Source: Coptodactyla brooksi | Lineage: Eukaryota > Arthropoda > Insecta > Coleoptera > Scarabaeidae | Length of the DNA: 20,410 nucleotides | Reading direction: 5' to 3' | Assembly: GCA_033557675.1 (NCBI GenBank) | Contig: JAWQRM010000689.1 | Location: forward strand, 1 to 20,410 | In this document: in pieces, positions 1 to 9,652 of the stretch | Layout: each line of letters begins with the position of its first letter | Numbering within the stretch: position 1 is the first letter of the stretch | The notes under the pieces: generated by a model | The model's database searches: none | Seen by the model: only the letters and a program-made list of their open reading frames with translations | What the model was told of the DNA's origin: nothing | Program-made: the position numbers and the translations under genes

Positions 1-1120
1 AATATCAATGCCTAGATATCTCAGAGATATTTAGTATACATGTCATAGTTCGAGATTCAGCTATAGTTAATTACTATTTTGTTTATAAACCAAATCTTAA
101 AATTGCAGAAAATAATCACTTCTCTTATCTTTAAGTAATATATATAAGGACCTTTCTTGGAATTCTTTCTTGGAAACGTAAATATTTATTGTTTGTGCAT
201 GTAACATGTTACCTCTTAACTGAAGGGGTCACAGTTATGCATATCATTACCCCTTTTTGGTGCATTGCAGTCAAATATAGAATAACCAAGTGGCAGATGT
301 TATAAACATTTGCACAGTCGTTAAATTGTGAAAGTTTTATGCTTATGTTGTGTTGAACTTGGCGCCAAATGGAAAACACCTTGCCCTCATATCATTTACG
401 ATTGATCAGGACCCGAGTTTCTTTATCGAAGAGAAAATTCCAAACCGAAAGTCCAACACTCTACATCAATAACCTTTTGAAGAGTAACAACCAGAAATTT
501 TGTTACTCTCCATTTGAACTGCAAACCAAACAACTTTGCCTGCATTGGGCAGAGCTATTTTGCCGAGGCGCCGTGCATCACCCAGAACGGTCAATTGACC
601 TGAATAAATAAGTACCCGTAAGTATATAAACTTGTTTGTAAGGCGATTAATTGAATCATAATCTATTGCATTGATTAATAATAGATGTATATTCTTAGAG
701 TTTGCCGTTGATTTCAACCTTTTAAAATATCTGATTTTATTTCATTTCCTGACCACGTCTTAGAAAAACTCATCGTTTAATCTATTTACAGTAGTCGGCC
801 CCACCACATATACGGACAAAATGTTACTAGCTTCTTAAATTAAACCACGAAAGAATAATAAAATATTGAACTGTCAGTAAGAGGAAGAAGAATATTATAA
901 TAAGAGAGCTGCGAGATTTATGAATAAGCTTTATATCATTATAATGATATTATTTATTTATGATGCTTATAAGTTTGATGGTATCAAGGTAAATCGAATC
1001 GTATGTGGAGAAATGGTCGAATTTTTAAACAAATTAGAAAGACAGCAATCAAGATCAGCAAACAAATGACATGGAAAAATATGTTTATATGTTTTCTTCC
1101 TGGCTTCGTCTTACACATTG
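1..1120. other. Non-coding, AT-rich stretch; no gene recognised
   Basis: I see no recognisable protein, RNA gene or element here. An 80-codon open frame at 369-611 (+) and an 83-codon frame at 466-717 (-) overlap each other and match nothing I know; neither has a convincing splice or promoter context. Two short perfect palindromes stand out, TTGGCGCCAA at 359-368 and GGTCAATTGACC at 589-600, but both could be chance. Confidence 0.6.
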
Positions 1121-1280
1121 TGGGTTTGGTGTTCCTTGATGCCTGATAGACGAGCACAGTTTTTTCATTCGAGCACTATTCTCAAGGTAGTCTTGGAAAC
1201 AGCGATAAGCTGAAACATGCAGACTATGAATAAAAAAAAAACAATGCTCGTCAACCATGCATCAAGAAACACCAAACCCA
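1121..1280. repeat. Foldback (MITE-like) inverted repeat
   Basis: The sequence from about 1121 to 1170 pairs, imperfectly, with the reverse complement of about 1226 to 1280. The best part reads TGGGTTTGGTGTT, then CTTGATGC, then GACGAGCA on the left, with near-identical complements in order on the right, ending in an A/T run on both sides. The unpaired middle is about 55 bp. The total length of about 160 bp and lack of coding sequence fit a small non-autonomous foldback element. No target-site duplication is obvious, so the family is unknown. Confidence 0.6.
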
Positions 1281-1374
1281 TAATAATATGGAAAACGTTT
1301 AAAATTTGTTAGCATTATCCTGTTGTAATTAAATATTGAATTTAATATAATTTGACGGTAATGTTTGTTTTCTA

Positions 1375-1605
1375 GGTCGGTGGATTTAATTGGCTATGAG
1401 AGGAAGACGTCTGACACAAAAACGATTTCTTGCAATTTTAGGGCTATTAAAGAATAATTTGCAAAATTTGATTTCTTTGAATTCTTTGGTACTGATGAAT
1501 GGTCAAAAATTCCATTGGACGGACATGATCATGCGTTATGTGGACTCCATGCCAGCACGTTGACGAGTTGTGATTGGTCCAAAAGGGTTTCCAACAAAAT
1601 ACTAA
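1375..1605 (+). pseudogene. Tc1-like transposase, C-terminal remnant
   Basis: This is the broken C-terminus of a Tc1/mariner-superfamily DDE transposase, the nuclease that cuts and pastes such elements. From 1531 the frame reads MRYVDSMPAR, a stop (TGA at 1561), then RVVIGPKGFPTKY and a natural TAA at 1603-1605. This matches the family's usual ending, in which a Trp-x-x-Ile-Pro stretch is followed by SMP-R, a V-I-x-x-x-G block and a final TKY. The expected EWSKIPL block is visible at 1497-1517 but in another frame, so there is at least one frameshift. Weaker similarity (IGYERKTSD) may reach back to about 1390. The catalytic DDE core is absent, so the copy is dead. The downstream 245 bp hold its terminal repeat. 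Confidence 0.75.
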
Positions 1606-1667
1606 TTCTGTTATATTGTTCTGTTTAATATCTTTTTGAATATTTTATCAATAGAATAACGTTTTAT

Positions 1668-1852
1668 GAAGTGGCCTAAATTTTTTTTCGCCCTTAAAAT
1701 GGGAGTATTCCGGAAAATAAATCAAAACTACTATTCAACAAAACTTTAGTGGGAAATGAAATATGGAGATACAAGATGGTTCCATTTTCGAACATCGCCT
1801 GCTGAAAATGTTCAGAACAAGGTGGCCTAATTTTTTTTTTCCAGCACCGTAT
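1668..1852. repeat. 3' terminal region of the Tc1-like element with doubled motif
   Basis: The motif GTGGCCTAAATTTTTTTT occurs at 1671-1688, and a close copy, GTGGCCTAA plus a T run followed by CCAGCACCGTATA, at 1822-1853. They are in direct orientation about 150 bp apart, just downstream of the transposase stop. Many Tc1-like elements have IR/DR termini, in which each end carries two direct copies of the transposase-binding site, so the outer copy probably marks the element's 3' end, near a TA at about 1851-1854. The matching 5' end was not found. Confidence 0.5.
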
Positions 1853-2765
1853 ATGGGAATGCCAATGCGTGGATGGGAAGAGTAAGAGAGGGAGAGCAAA
1901 GAATGGAATGATCGCTCTTCGCAGCCATTAAAGGAGACAGGAATGATGGAAAGATAAGGTAGGGAACAGAGGGTACAAAATAATTATAAAATGAAAAATG
2001 AAACAAAAAATGAACAGGACAAGACAAAGCACAGAAGTTTTTTGTACCAGAAACAGAAAACGACTGTGTCATAATTAGGAGAAACTTCAGCGCGACAATA
2101 ATAGGAAAAGGATGAGGAGGAAAGGGAAGAGATAATGAGCATGTAGAAGAAAAACGTAACAGAAGAACGAGAGAGCATGAACCGGAAGCGGTAACAGGAC
2201 AGACGATGAAAATAAGAAAAAAATACGTAGAGAATGCGATAAGGGACTAAAATGAGGAAAGGCGCCCAGAGAAGGCAGAGTTCACAACGAAGCATGGACC
2301 TTAGAACACGGAATGTAATAGACAGAATGGTAAGAATGATGAACGGGATATGGAGAGAACAACGATTGCCAAATCAGTGATGATGTATCTGGTACATAAG
2401 AGAGGAGACAAAGATAGAACTATCACTATGTATCCCGATACAGAATTATGGAGGGTTAAAGATGGCAAAGATAAGGGTGAAGACGAGAAGAAAGGTGTCG
2501 AAGTTTGAGGAGAGAACACACGGACGGAAGAGCTATGAAATTCTCCAGGAATGATAGAAAGAAAGCAAAAGAGCAAAGGTGGAATGTGGCCAAGCTGAGA
2601 GTAGAAAGTATTGCAAAAGCAGTGGATATTCGAGAGAGTAGGTGGCTAGATTATGAAACGAAGTGTTCGAGGTATGGAGGGAGATAGTGACGAGAGATAA
2701 GGACTTGCAGAAGCAGGAGAGGATGACAAGGGTTACAGGAGGAAAATACATAATGCATAAAGAGT
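1853..2765 (+). pseudogene. Decayed LINE reverse-transcriptase ORF, 3' part
   Basis: About 900 bp of strikingly purine-rich + strand (long runs of A and G) carry scattered pieces of a non-LTR retrotransposon ORF, the enzyme that copies LINE RNA into DNA. Around 2320-2370 the phrase RMVRMMNGIWREQRLPNQ resembles the early RT region of these elements (hydrophobic block, I-W, then a LP-x-x-W block). From 2603, frame 2 reads RKYCKSSGYSRE, stop, VARL, stop, NEVFEVWREIVTRDKDLQKQERMTRV, which matches the C-terminal tail of insect endonuclease-RT proteins (a YYQRNGY-like block, then an E-x-x-RD-x-D-x-QKQER block). Several stops and frame changes show it is dead, and the RT catalytic core seems to be missing. 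It begins where the Tc1-like element ends, so one may have inserted into the other. The tail match is fairly convincing; the RT part is weaker. Confidence 0.5.
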
Positions 2766-3004
2766 ATTATTATTTGTAACACAATGCATCAATTTTAGAT
2801 CCATGCGGATGCAGGCTGTAAACTGGTTAGTGGTCACTGCTCTTCAGATGCAGACGATAAAATAACATAATCAGGTAGCCATGCCCCAGAATATTATGGT
2901 ACATAATCCAAATATTTTATATTTTAAGCAATTTTCCCCTTTATATAAAACCTCTTAGTCTACTGTCCTAATTCTAGAATGAATAGAGTCAACAAATATC
3001 CTAC

Positions 3005-3203
3005 CTGCGTTTGCTCCCGTATAATTTTGTTTCTGTTTTGCGATTTTCAAGGACGTGTGCGTACTTTTATATGTGTTTTGTAGTCTTTGCCCTTTATCCG
3101 GCAGTAGTGACATATTTACTAATGTGAACATATCAGCCATCCTTGCCAGTTCTGCCTCCAGCTGCTCTACAGTACGGGCATCAGACATTTTTGGGCAGCG
3201 GAC
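3005..3203 (-). CDS. Candidate host-gene exon: N-terminus resembling GRINL1A/Gdown1 (POLR2M)
   Basis: On the minus strand an acceptor (TTTTTCACATCAG) ends at 3204, a 15-nt leader follows, and an ATG at 3188 opens a frame of 61 codons plus one base to a good donor (CAG|GTAGGA) at 3005/3004. The predicted peptide starts MSDARTVEQLEAELARM, a short amphipathic helix with Leu spacing, followed by LVNMSLLPDKGQRLQ at about residues 23-37 and a basic stretch. Metazoan Gdown1, an RNA polymerase II-associated protein that restrains initiation and elongation factors, has the same order at its N-terminus: a V/L-E-L-x-x-x-L-x-R helix, a short linker, then LPDKG and a basic helix. The match is short, so the assignment is tentative. 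Later exons would lie at lower coordinates or outside the window; I found none. The exon is flanked by transposon-rich introns. Confidence 0.5.
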
Positions 3204-4000
3204 CTGATGTGAAAAACATAACACAAAAAATAAGTAATTAGCGAATATAATTAACAAATATATTTATTTGATTCGTTATTATACAAGGTTTTGTGGCAAT
3301 GTAGATTATAAAAAGCAATTTCAGATTTTCCCGTGTATTCTAAAAAATTGCTCTACAAATAACTGAACACAGAAGATCATTGGCAAACTAAGTTTAAAAT
3401 TATTGTCATTACTTTGCTGAAACCTCTATATTTTCACAACAAGCGTAACCCACAGATGCACACAAAAGACCAAAAAGTAAGTAAAAGTATTTCGTGGTTG
3501 ATGGCAATTGTGTTACTTAACGCAAATGTTCGTTTTATAATAGACGTCAAAATCACTGCTTTCTTTCCCTAAGCAGTAAGCTAATTTGCAATAAAATTCT
3601 TGGGTTTAATTTTCTAATAGTATCAGCAATACCACATAGTGTTCACATAGTATTGTTTAGCTTTTAATTCCTCTATTAGGTTACCTGGCTGTACGATGAG
3701 GTGAACAGAATCCTATCATTCCATCTACTAATTTAATAGTTTCATCTATAAAGGCCCTCAATCAGTTACTGCCTAAACTCATTATTACAGTATGATTACA
3801 TTTACAAATTTTTATTTCACAATTAAAAAGTTGCAAACTCTCAAAGTATATACTCTCCAATGCGCTGATAAATTGATTTATCGAATGATTAAATAAATTG
3901 TAAATAACCTTACGGTTGGAGTCGATTTTCTTCTACAGCACATCAGGAGGAACTCATTTCTCATTCCAGTACCATTCATTGTGTGGTTCACAAAATTAAA
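3204..4000. other. Gene-free stretch, presumed intron of the - strand gene
   Basis: AT-rich sequence with no recognisable coding region, tRNA or element. If the exons at 3005-3203 and about 7220-7350 (-) belong together, this whole region to 7219 is one intron. Confidence 0.4.
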
Positions 4001-4009
4001 AGCATTGAT

Positions 4010-4145
4010 TGCATAACAAAGTTAAGCAATTATGACCACTCAAGAACAAATTAAGAAATTAACTGTTCAACGCACATTTCACTAACCATGCAGTGGGCAT
4101 GGTTAACCAAATGTTAGCAACCAGCAGCAACGTCATCAGGAGCAA
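4010..4145 (-). ncRNA. Hammerhead-ribozyme-like motif (copy L1) with conserved 3' flank
   Basis: Read on the minus strand: stem I 5' side TTGCTC (4145-4140), the exact core CTGATGA (4139-4133), a long stem II region containing GCTAAC and GGTTAG, the exact core GAAA (4080-4077), a two-pair stem III closing a GTGC loop, the cleavage triplet GTT ending at 4069, and stem I 3' side GAACAG (4068-4063). The two stem I strands pair at 4 of the first 5 positions, plus a G-T wobble. Stem II carries an extra internal palindrome of about 20 bp that other copies lack. Past the motif the minus strand continues into a flank shared with the other copies (a TAGTGG-like box, then TTAACTTT). Penelope-like elements are known to encode minimal hammerheads with very short stem III. 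Activity is unproven. Confidence 0.55.
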
Positions 4146-4290
4146 CAAGAATAAAAAAAAGTAAGAAGGAAGGATATTGTTTCTTCTTTGGTTTTTGTTC
4201 CTTCTTTATTTTTCTTTTACTATCTTCCTTCTTTCCCTTTCTTTTTTTTCCCCTTGTTCTTTTTATTCATTTTTCCTTTTTTTTATCTCT
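4140..4290. repeat. Imperfect homopurine/homopyrimidine inverted repeat between two hammerhead-like motifs
   Basis: The left side reads AATAAAAAAAAGTAAGAAGG and the right side is made of CTTCCTTC, CTTTTT and similar tracts, so the strand switches from purine-rich to pyrimidine-rich near 4180. It forms the spacer between motifs L1 (-) and L2 (+), and the whole of 4000-4395 is one large imperfect inverted repeat. Confidence 0.5.
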
Positions 4291-4395
4291 TATCGCTGCC
4301 GATGAGGCTAACGTGGTTAGCGAGACATGCGTCGAGCAGTTACTTTTCAGATTTGGTGTAGTGGCGACATGGTTTAACTTTCTTACAATACCAAA
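4291..4395 (+). ncRNA. Hammerhead-ribozyme-like motif (copy L2) with conserved 3' flank
   Basis: On the plus strand: stem I 5' side GCTG (4295-4298), CCGATGA (4299-4305, one change from CTGATGA), a clean stem II GCTAAC-GTG-GTTAGC (4307-4321), GAGA (4322-4325, one change from GAAA), a short stem III C-ATGC-G, the triplet GTC (4331-4333) and stem I 3' side GAGC (4334-4337). Stem I has a mismatch at the first pair and three good pairs after it. One extra G sits between core and stem II. The following 60 bp, with TTTGGTGTAGTGGCGACAT at 4352-4370 and TTTAACTTTC after it, are shared with L1, L3 and L4. The two core changes suggest a decayed, possibly inactive copy of a Penelope-associated hammerhead. 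Confidence 0.55.
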
Positions 4396-7215
4396 AGTTC
4401 CAAACCCACAACATTAATAATAGAGTGATTGGATTCTTTTTCAGGATGGATGATATTTTGAATTACCATTCATTTACTATGTTTTATGGACTTGAATGTT
4501 CTCTAACCTTATATTTATTATAATAACCTGTATTGGCAAGTTAGCAAGCGCTCATTTCACTAAAACTTCTCAGCTGTACATAGAATGGATCTGCGTTACT
4601 TGACCGTTAATTTAACCTGGTTGGCCGATTATCTTTCATCTGAATATCTGAATTCTGTAATTGGATGATTGCGAGTATTTCACGACAAATTCAAATTAAT
4701 CCATCACCACCCAAGACACTTTATGTTAGACTAAACTGTATTTTGGAGTCCGAATGCTAATGGTATGCTCACAGATTAGTGCATAAAGCAACTGGGCGTG
4801 CACCCCGTTCATCGAAGCCATTTATAGTGTCCATGAATACTGCACTAATTACATAGTAACTGGTGGAGTCATCTTTTTAAACTGACAAAACAGAGTAGAT
4901 TCTGGAATCTGCATGTCAATGTACCATGGTGTGTTCTAGCAAAGGAGTGACCCTCCTATCCCTCAGTTACCATGGCCAGGCAATATAAGCAACCCTGCAA
5001 AAATATCTATCGCTTATCACCACTTTACTGATTAGATAACTTGCCACTCTAAAGTATGGAAGCACACAGACCATTAGCGATCTTTTTACTTACGAGATAG
5101 TTGTTTCAGCGTGTATAACAGCGTCCTGTATAGGCTGTTATGACATTTGTCAAATATGAATTTGAATTTTAGATTAATTAGGTTATGATGCACTGTTGCC
5201 ACATTGCCAGTGGTATATTCCTATATTAGAGCTAATTCATTATAGTACCTCAATATAAAGTAACGTGTGAATATCTTTCTTAAGTTTAACTAACGGTGAT
5301 AATCGCTAACAAAAATGCAGGGGTTATCGAATTTAATTCCTTATTCATGAACAGGTCTGTTTCTCACATAAAGCAACACTGTACCAATGCATATAACCTA
5401 AAATAACCTCTGACTGGAGAATGATACGAGTCGGTGCTTGAACTCCGAAGATTGTTTCTCTGGAAAACCACTTTCGTTAGTATTATAACCTAAAGCAACT
5501 GGCTTATTGGTAACGAGATCCTTAACGGTTTGTATCTGTAATATGCGACTCAAAGAAACGTCAACTTTTCGTGACTATGAGTAAAATTAGTAGATGACTT
5601 GATAAATTTTGTGCAACTTAAGGACCCCCCTCTGCCCTCAAGGATCTTGTAGTAAATGCTTTAAGAGAATCGCCATCTATTAACTACTGACAGAATTGGG
5701 AACGCACCTCCGCGCTCTCTCCTAGTCTTTGCAAAAGCTCTTACGCTGGTTGACGTGATGAGAGAGAAGATATTAGACAGATACACAAGGCGCCCAATGG
5801 GGCTGAGTTTATGTGGGAAACTTTTCACCCACCCCAAGAAGTCCACATGTTTACTATCCGTTCCGTGCCGTGTCCGTATTCTGGCTGTGCTAAACGAAAT
5901 ATTTTTTAATTACTTTTGTAATATTTTATTTAGCAACCTTATCGTGACTGCCAACAGCCATGGAGCGGTGTGCCACGATTGGCAACAATATTCTTTCGGA
6001 TGCGAGGATTATAGATAGCAGGACAATCATGCGACAGATGTGTATAAAATAATAAACAAAAATGCCAAAGGAAGAATTCAAATAACCGTTTTCACAAAAC
6101 GAAGATTGACATGGCCCGTTACATTTTCTTTCTTATGACTGCTAGACAAAAATGACATTTTTTCCATGGCCACCTACAATTGGTAAAGAGAAAATAGATG
6201 AAAACTGAACATGGAACTATGTTAACGGGTCAAAAATTATACATTTTTAGAAAGCGCTCATCAAATGCCATCAACAGAGTCTGCAACCAACTTGAACAGC
6301 CAATGGGAAAAAGAAAAACGTACGATTTGAAAAAATAAGCTGAGCTAATCAAGAAAGCAGAAGACTAAGGATAATTAGATCCCGCAGGTCCTTGCGATGG
6401 TATTAGGTCGAATAGCATAACACGTAATAATGATATCTTTGGTCAGATACAGAGTCAGATACACCTTTTGTTTTTGTTTTAATTTCAATGTGTAATTGAT
6501 TTCGAAAATGATATGAAACATTATGCGCAGCCCGGACTGTGCAGAGTGGGCCAAAAAAATGTTTTCTTTCATGGAATACCACATATACCCTCACGTACAT
6601 GGATGGAGCTTTTGTTTCTGATTCTAAAGATCACGTTCCAAATTTCTGATAGGTCATGTTAAAAGCTTTCCAAAATATTAACATAGTGTTCTATTAACGT
6701 GGATACAATTATGGGATTTTAAAAATACGACATTGTGAACAAAAAGTTGTCTATGAGACGAGAATTTGTTTTAGAATAAATTGATGGCTTTTTCATCGAC
6801 GATGAGATTTTTGTTGAATGAAATTAATAATAATGGAATATCATTATGTCAAGGTTTCGGAAGTATGTTGACATCTGCTACCAGAATAAGAACGTGTGAT
6901 GCAATTAAAAATAACTGACCTTTGATTTAAAATAATTATGTATATTGTGCTAAACCATATACTAGAACATTCTCTATAGGATCATTATTAGACTCAATCC
7001 TATCCACATTAATAATTTTACTAACTTTTCGGTTATTGTGAAAAAATATAAGGAGGCTTGGGTGATTCATGGAAATATTCTAAAAAGGAGGGAATACTCT
7101 CTCGACTCTGAAGGATCGATCGTCCATCACGCTTCTTAATAAACGTTCATAATTTCCATCCAAATACAACGCATAATCGCGTGTAAGGGGTATAATTAAT
7201 ATAAGAAGAGAAAAC
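4396..7215. other. Gene-free stretch
   Basis: About 2.8 kb of AT-rich sequence without a recognisable gene. Short open frames at 5661-5846 (-), 5755-6018 (+) and 6375-6600 (-) overlap one another or show no family resemblance, and I could not identify convincing splice pairs. Part of it would be intronic if the minus-strand gene model is right. Confidence 0.5.
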
Positions 7216-7219
7216 TTAC

Positions 7220-7350
7220 TTGGCATAGCCATGAAATCGGATGAACAAACAGTAAATTCGGGTACTTGCGAACTGGATACGGACTGATACGGACAAATCG
7301 CGCAACGTATCGAGTAAGAATGAAAATATGTTTCTTACGGTAGTTAAAAC
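7220..7350 (-). other. Possible 5' exon upstream of the Gdown1-like exon
   Basis: On the minus strand, ATGGCTATGCCAA runs into a strong donor (GTAAGTTTT) at 7219, preceded by about 100 bp richer in G+C and CpG than its surroundings. The start of this exon is not defined. If spliced to the acceptor at 3204, the ATG here would open an 11-codon upstream frame that ends with a TGA overlapping the main start region at 3188. The link is inferred only from strand, order and splice signals; it could belong to another transcript or be chance. Confidence 0.25.
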
Positions 7351-7359
7351 GTACTATAA

Positions 7360-7815
7360 AGTTTGCAACCGAGTGAAGACAACAATCACCGATTTCAAAA
7401 CTAGTGGTTTATACTAAGATTTCACAATTTCGGCGGAAATTGCACATCACGATCTGGCTATCAAATTTTACGATTTTTCAAACCACGACTCATAATTTGT
7501 TAATAAATAGCAACATAAAGAAGAAATATAAGACAAGTAATAGGATTGGTTTTTACTTAACACCATCTGTTGTAAAAAAAAGAAAACTATGTACTAGTGT
7601 GCAGTTTTTTATTTTCGAATAAGGTGGTTGGCATTTACCTGGTGGTTCTCGGCAATATAGTTCTACAACATAACAGAAGATGGCACTACAGCATAATTGC
7701 TTGATTTCAGTGCCTAAAGTATGTCTTTATGCACAAGTGCGTTAAAATAAAACCACGAAAAAAACTAGTATTGACAACGATCGCGACAATCTGATATATG
7801 TACGTGTGGTAAAAC
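7360..7815. other. Gene-free stretch
   Basis: A 72-codon open frame at 7404-7622 (+) is basic and unrecognised, and looks like chance in AT-rich sequence. Nothing else is visible up to the transposon end at 7824. Confidence 0.5.
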
Positions 7816-7823
7816 TCATGCGC

Positions 7824-7860
7824 AAAGTGAACGCCACCAAGGTTGGCAGCCACGTCATAA
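7824..7860 (+). repeat. Left terminal inverted repeat of the DDE_3 transposon
   Basis: This 37-bp repeat starts AAAGTGAACGCC. It matches the reverse complement of 9653-9689 at 34 of 37 positions and is the presumed transposase-binding end. Confidence 0.75.
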
Positions 7861-8342
7861 CATCGATTAAACGTCATAGGGGGTAACCTTTAGCACGAAT
7901 ATTATTTAAATATATATTGTCATTTAGACAGGCTTTTAATGGAAGGAAAAGGAAACTGCTGCTTCCTTTCATTAAATAATCAGTATAAAAAGCATTTATA
8001 TACATATTTGCCTGTTAAAACTAAAAGAATCAAGTGAAACAGTTACGATTAAAAGTTAGATATGTAAGCAACACTTCACCAGGGAGTACTTTACGACAAC
8101 GTTGCCACATATTTTCGCTTGTTGTTTATTTATGTTTAAAATTGACTTAATAAGTAATTCTATGCACACAGCTGTAAAATTTGACTCGTGTGACTAAATT
8201 TAACGACTTTTTCACTAATGAATCGAAATAATTTCTAGTAAAAATGCCGAAGTCATTGTCACTGCAAAATAGAATGTGTTTTTTTTTAATTTGTTATTTC
8301 GAAAGAGAGAGGGATAACGGAACTTTTTTATTTTTAACGGAA

Positions 8343-9010
8343 GGCACCCGGTGCGTTATTTTACATGGAAAATTCTAATGGATTTATTATAGGTGCAAAT
8401 TTGATATTTTCTTCAAAAACGAAAGATCCTGATTATCATGGAAAATGAACCAACAAAATTTTTTGCACTAGTTTGAAGAGACACTTCTAAAAAATCTAGA
8501 AGAGCCAAGATTGTTATGGATAATGCCAGCTACCATTCTACACGTTCGCAGACCAAATTCTAGATGGAGAAAGATCGAAATTATGCATTGAGTTACAGCA
8601 GCGAAACGTCAACTGTAACAATGACATGTTCAAAAAAGGATTATTGGTACTCGTGATAAATAACCAGCCTACAAAAATTTATGTTGCAGACCAACTTGCA
8701 GCTAAGTATGGTCATAAAGTTTTAAGGTTGCCTCCCTGTCATTGTATTTTTAATCCAATAGGGAATACCTGGGGAATTGTAAAAAACTACTACAATAACC
8801 ACATGAGGCGAGATGGTTATGGAACAACGAAGTGCCTAGCTGTGTGGAAAGAAGCCCTGGACTGTGTTATACCAGAAATGTAGCAGAACACCATAAAACA
8901 CACGGAAGGTTATATAAGAATGGTGGAACAGGGAAGTAGTTTTTGAACAAGAAGAGCCTCCAGGATTAGTAATACATCTCGGAGATATCAGCAGCGATGA
9001 AGAAAAGTAG
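8343..9010 (+). pseudogene. DDE_3-domain transposase, broken
   Basis: The ORF is split by several frameshifts, but its blocks are in the family order. GTRCVILHG (about 8343-8369) is followed by ENSNGFIIGANLIFSSKTK and DPDYHGK (8368-8445), then AKIVMDNASYHS (8504-8539), which holds the second catalytic Asp. The long frame 8626-8883 reads MFKKGLLVLVINNQ, YVADQLAAKYGHKVLRLPP, then CHCIFNPIGNTWGIVK. In intact members the last block is NPIE-x-x-W, so the catalytic Glu is replaced by Gly (GGG). The frame ends at TAG 8881-8883 where the family has a Trp (PE-x-W), suggesting TGG to TAG; homologous sequence continues (QNTIKHTEGYIRMVEQG), then an acidic tail (EEPPGLVIHLGDISSDEE) in another frame. The first catalytic Asp and N-terminal DNA-binding region were not found. 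The protein would have cut and joined element ends at the terminal repeats; this copy cannot. Confidence 0.8.
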
Positions 9011-9652
9011 GAAATAGAAAGCACCTGTGATATAGACTATGACCGATTTTCTGCCCTTTTACAGGAATTTTTTATATGCATTATTTTTCTGCCTCTTTAC
9101 AGCAGAATAGATGTTTTATTTATCTGTTTTTATTCATTTATATTTATTTTACAGTTGTTATTTATTTTCAAACTTATTTTATACAGTGTACATATTTATT
9201 ATTACCTTTTAGGAATATGATTTAGTTTTGAATATTTCTATTCATTGGTGAAAATATGTTTTTATTTAATTGATTTGCTGAATATAGTTTTTGTTATTTG
9301 AACTGTTTTTTTTGTCATAATTATTTTGTCTAAATCATCTAGTACAATCAATGAACACAGAATTGTATTTTATTTATTTTTAGGTTTTAAACTCGAGGTT
9401 GCTATTTAAATGTTTTGTTAAATATATATGTTAAATGTCTACTTACAGGACAAAATGCTTTCTTATTAAGAAATGTCGGTCTATAGTAAACTTACTAGTA
9501 CTTTGCAAGTGCATTAAATAACGCGACGGTAAATACCGCAGCCAGCTGTCAATTTAACCTTTAAACCTAAACAACCGAAATCAACTGGCCGACGCACCTG
9601 GGAACAAACAGAAATAGTGGCAACTGTACCTCTAGGGGCGGGGCTAACAGAC

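Noticed and set aside
359..368. TTGGCGCCAA palindrome resembling an E2F site
   Set aside because: Single short motif without a gene or promoter next to it; chance is a sufficient explanation.
589..600. GGTCAATTGACC, inverted nuclear-receptor half-sites
   Set aside because: Spacing of two is not the usual ecdysone-response spacing, and no linked gene is seen.
369..611. 80-codon + strand ORF
   Set aside because: No family resemblance; the reverse strand is also open over much of the same stretch, as expected by chance.
1827..2751. Several overlapping minus-strand ORFs rich in Phe, Ser and Leu
   Set aside because: They are the antisense of the purine-rich LINE remnant; the composition explains the open frames and no family is recognisable.
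5661..6018. Opposed short ORFs of 61 and 87 codons
   Set aside because: They overlap on opposite strands, have no recognisable motif and no clear splice sites.
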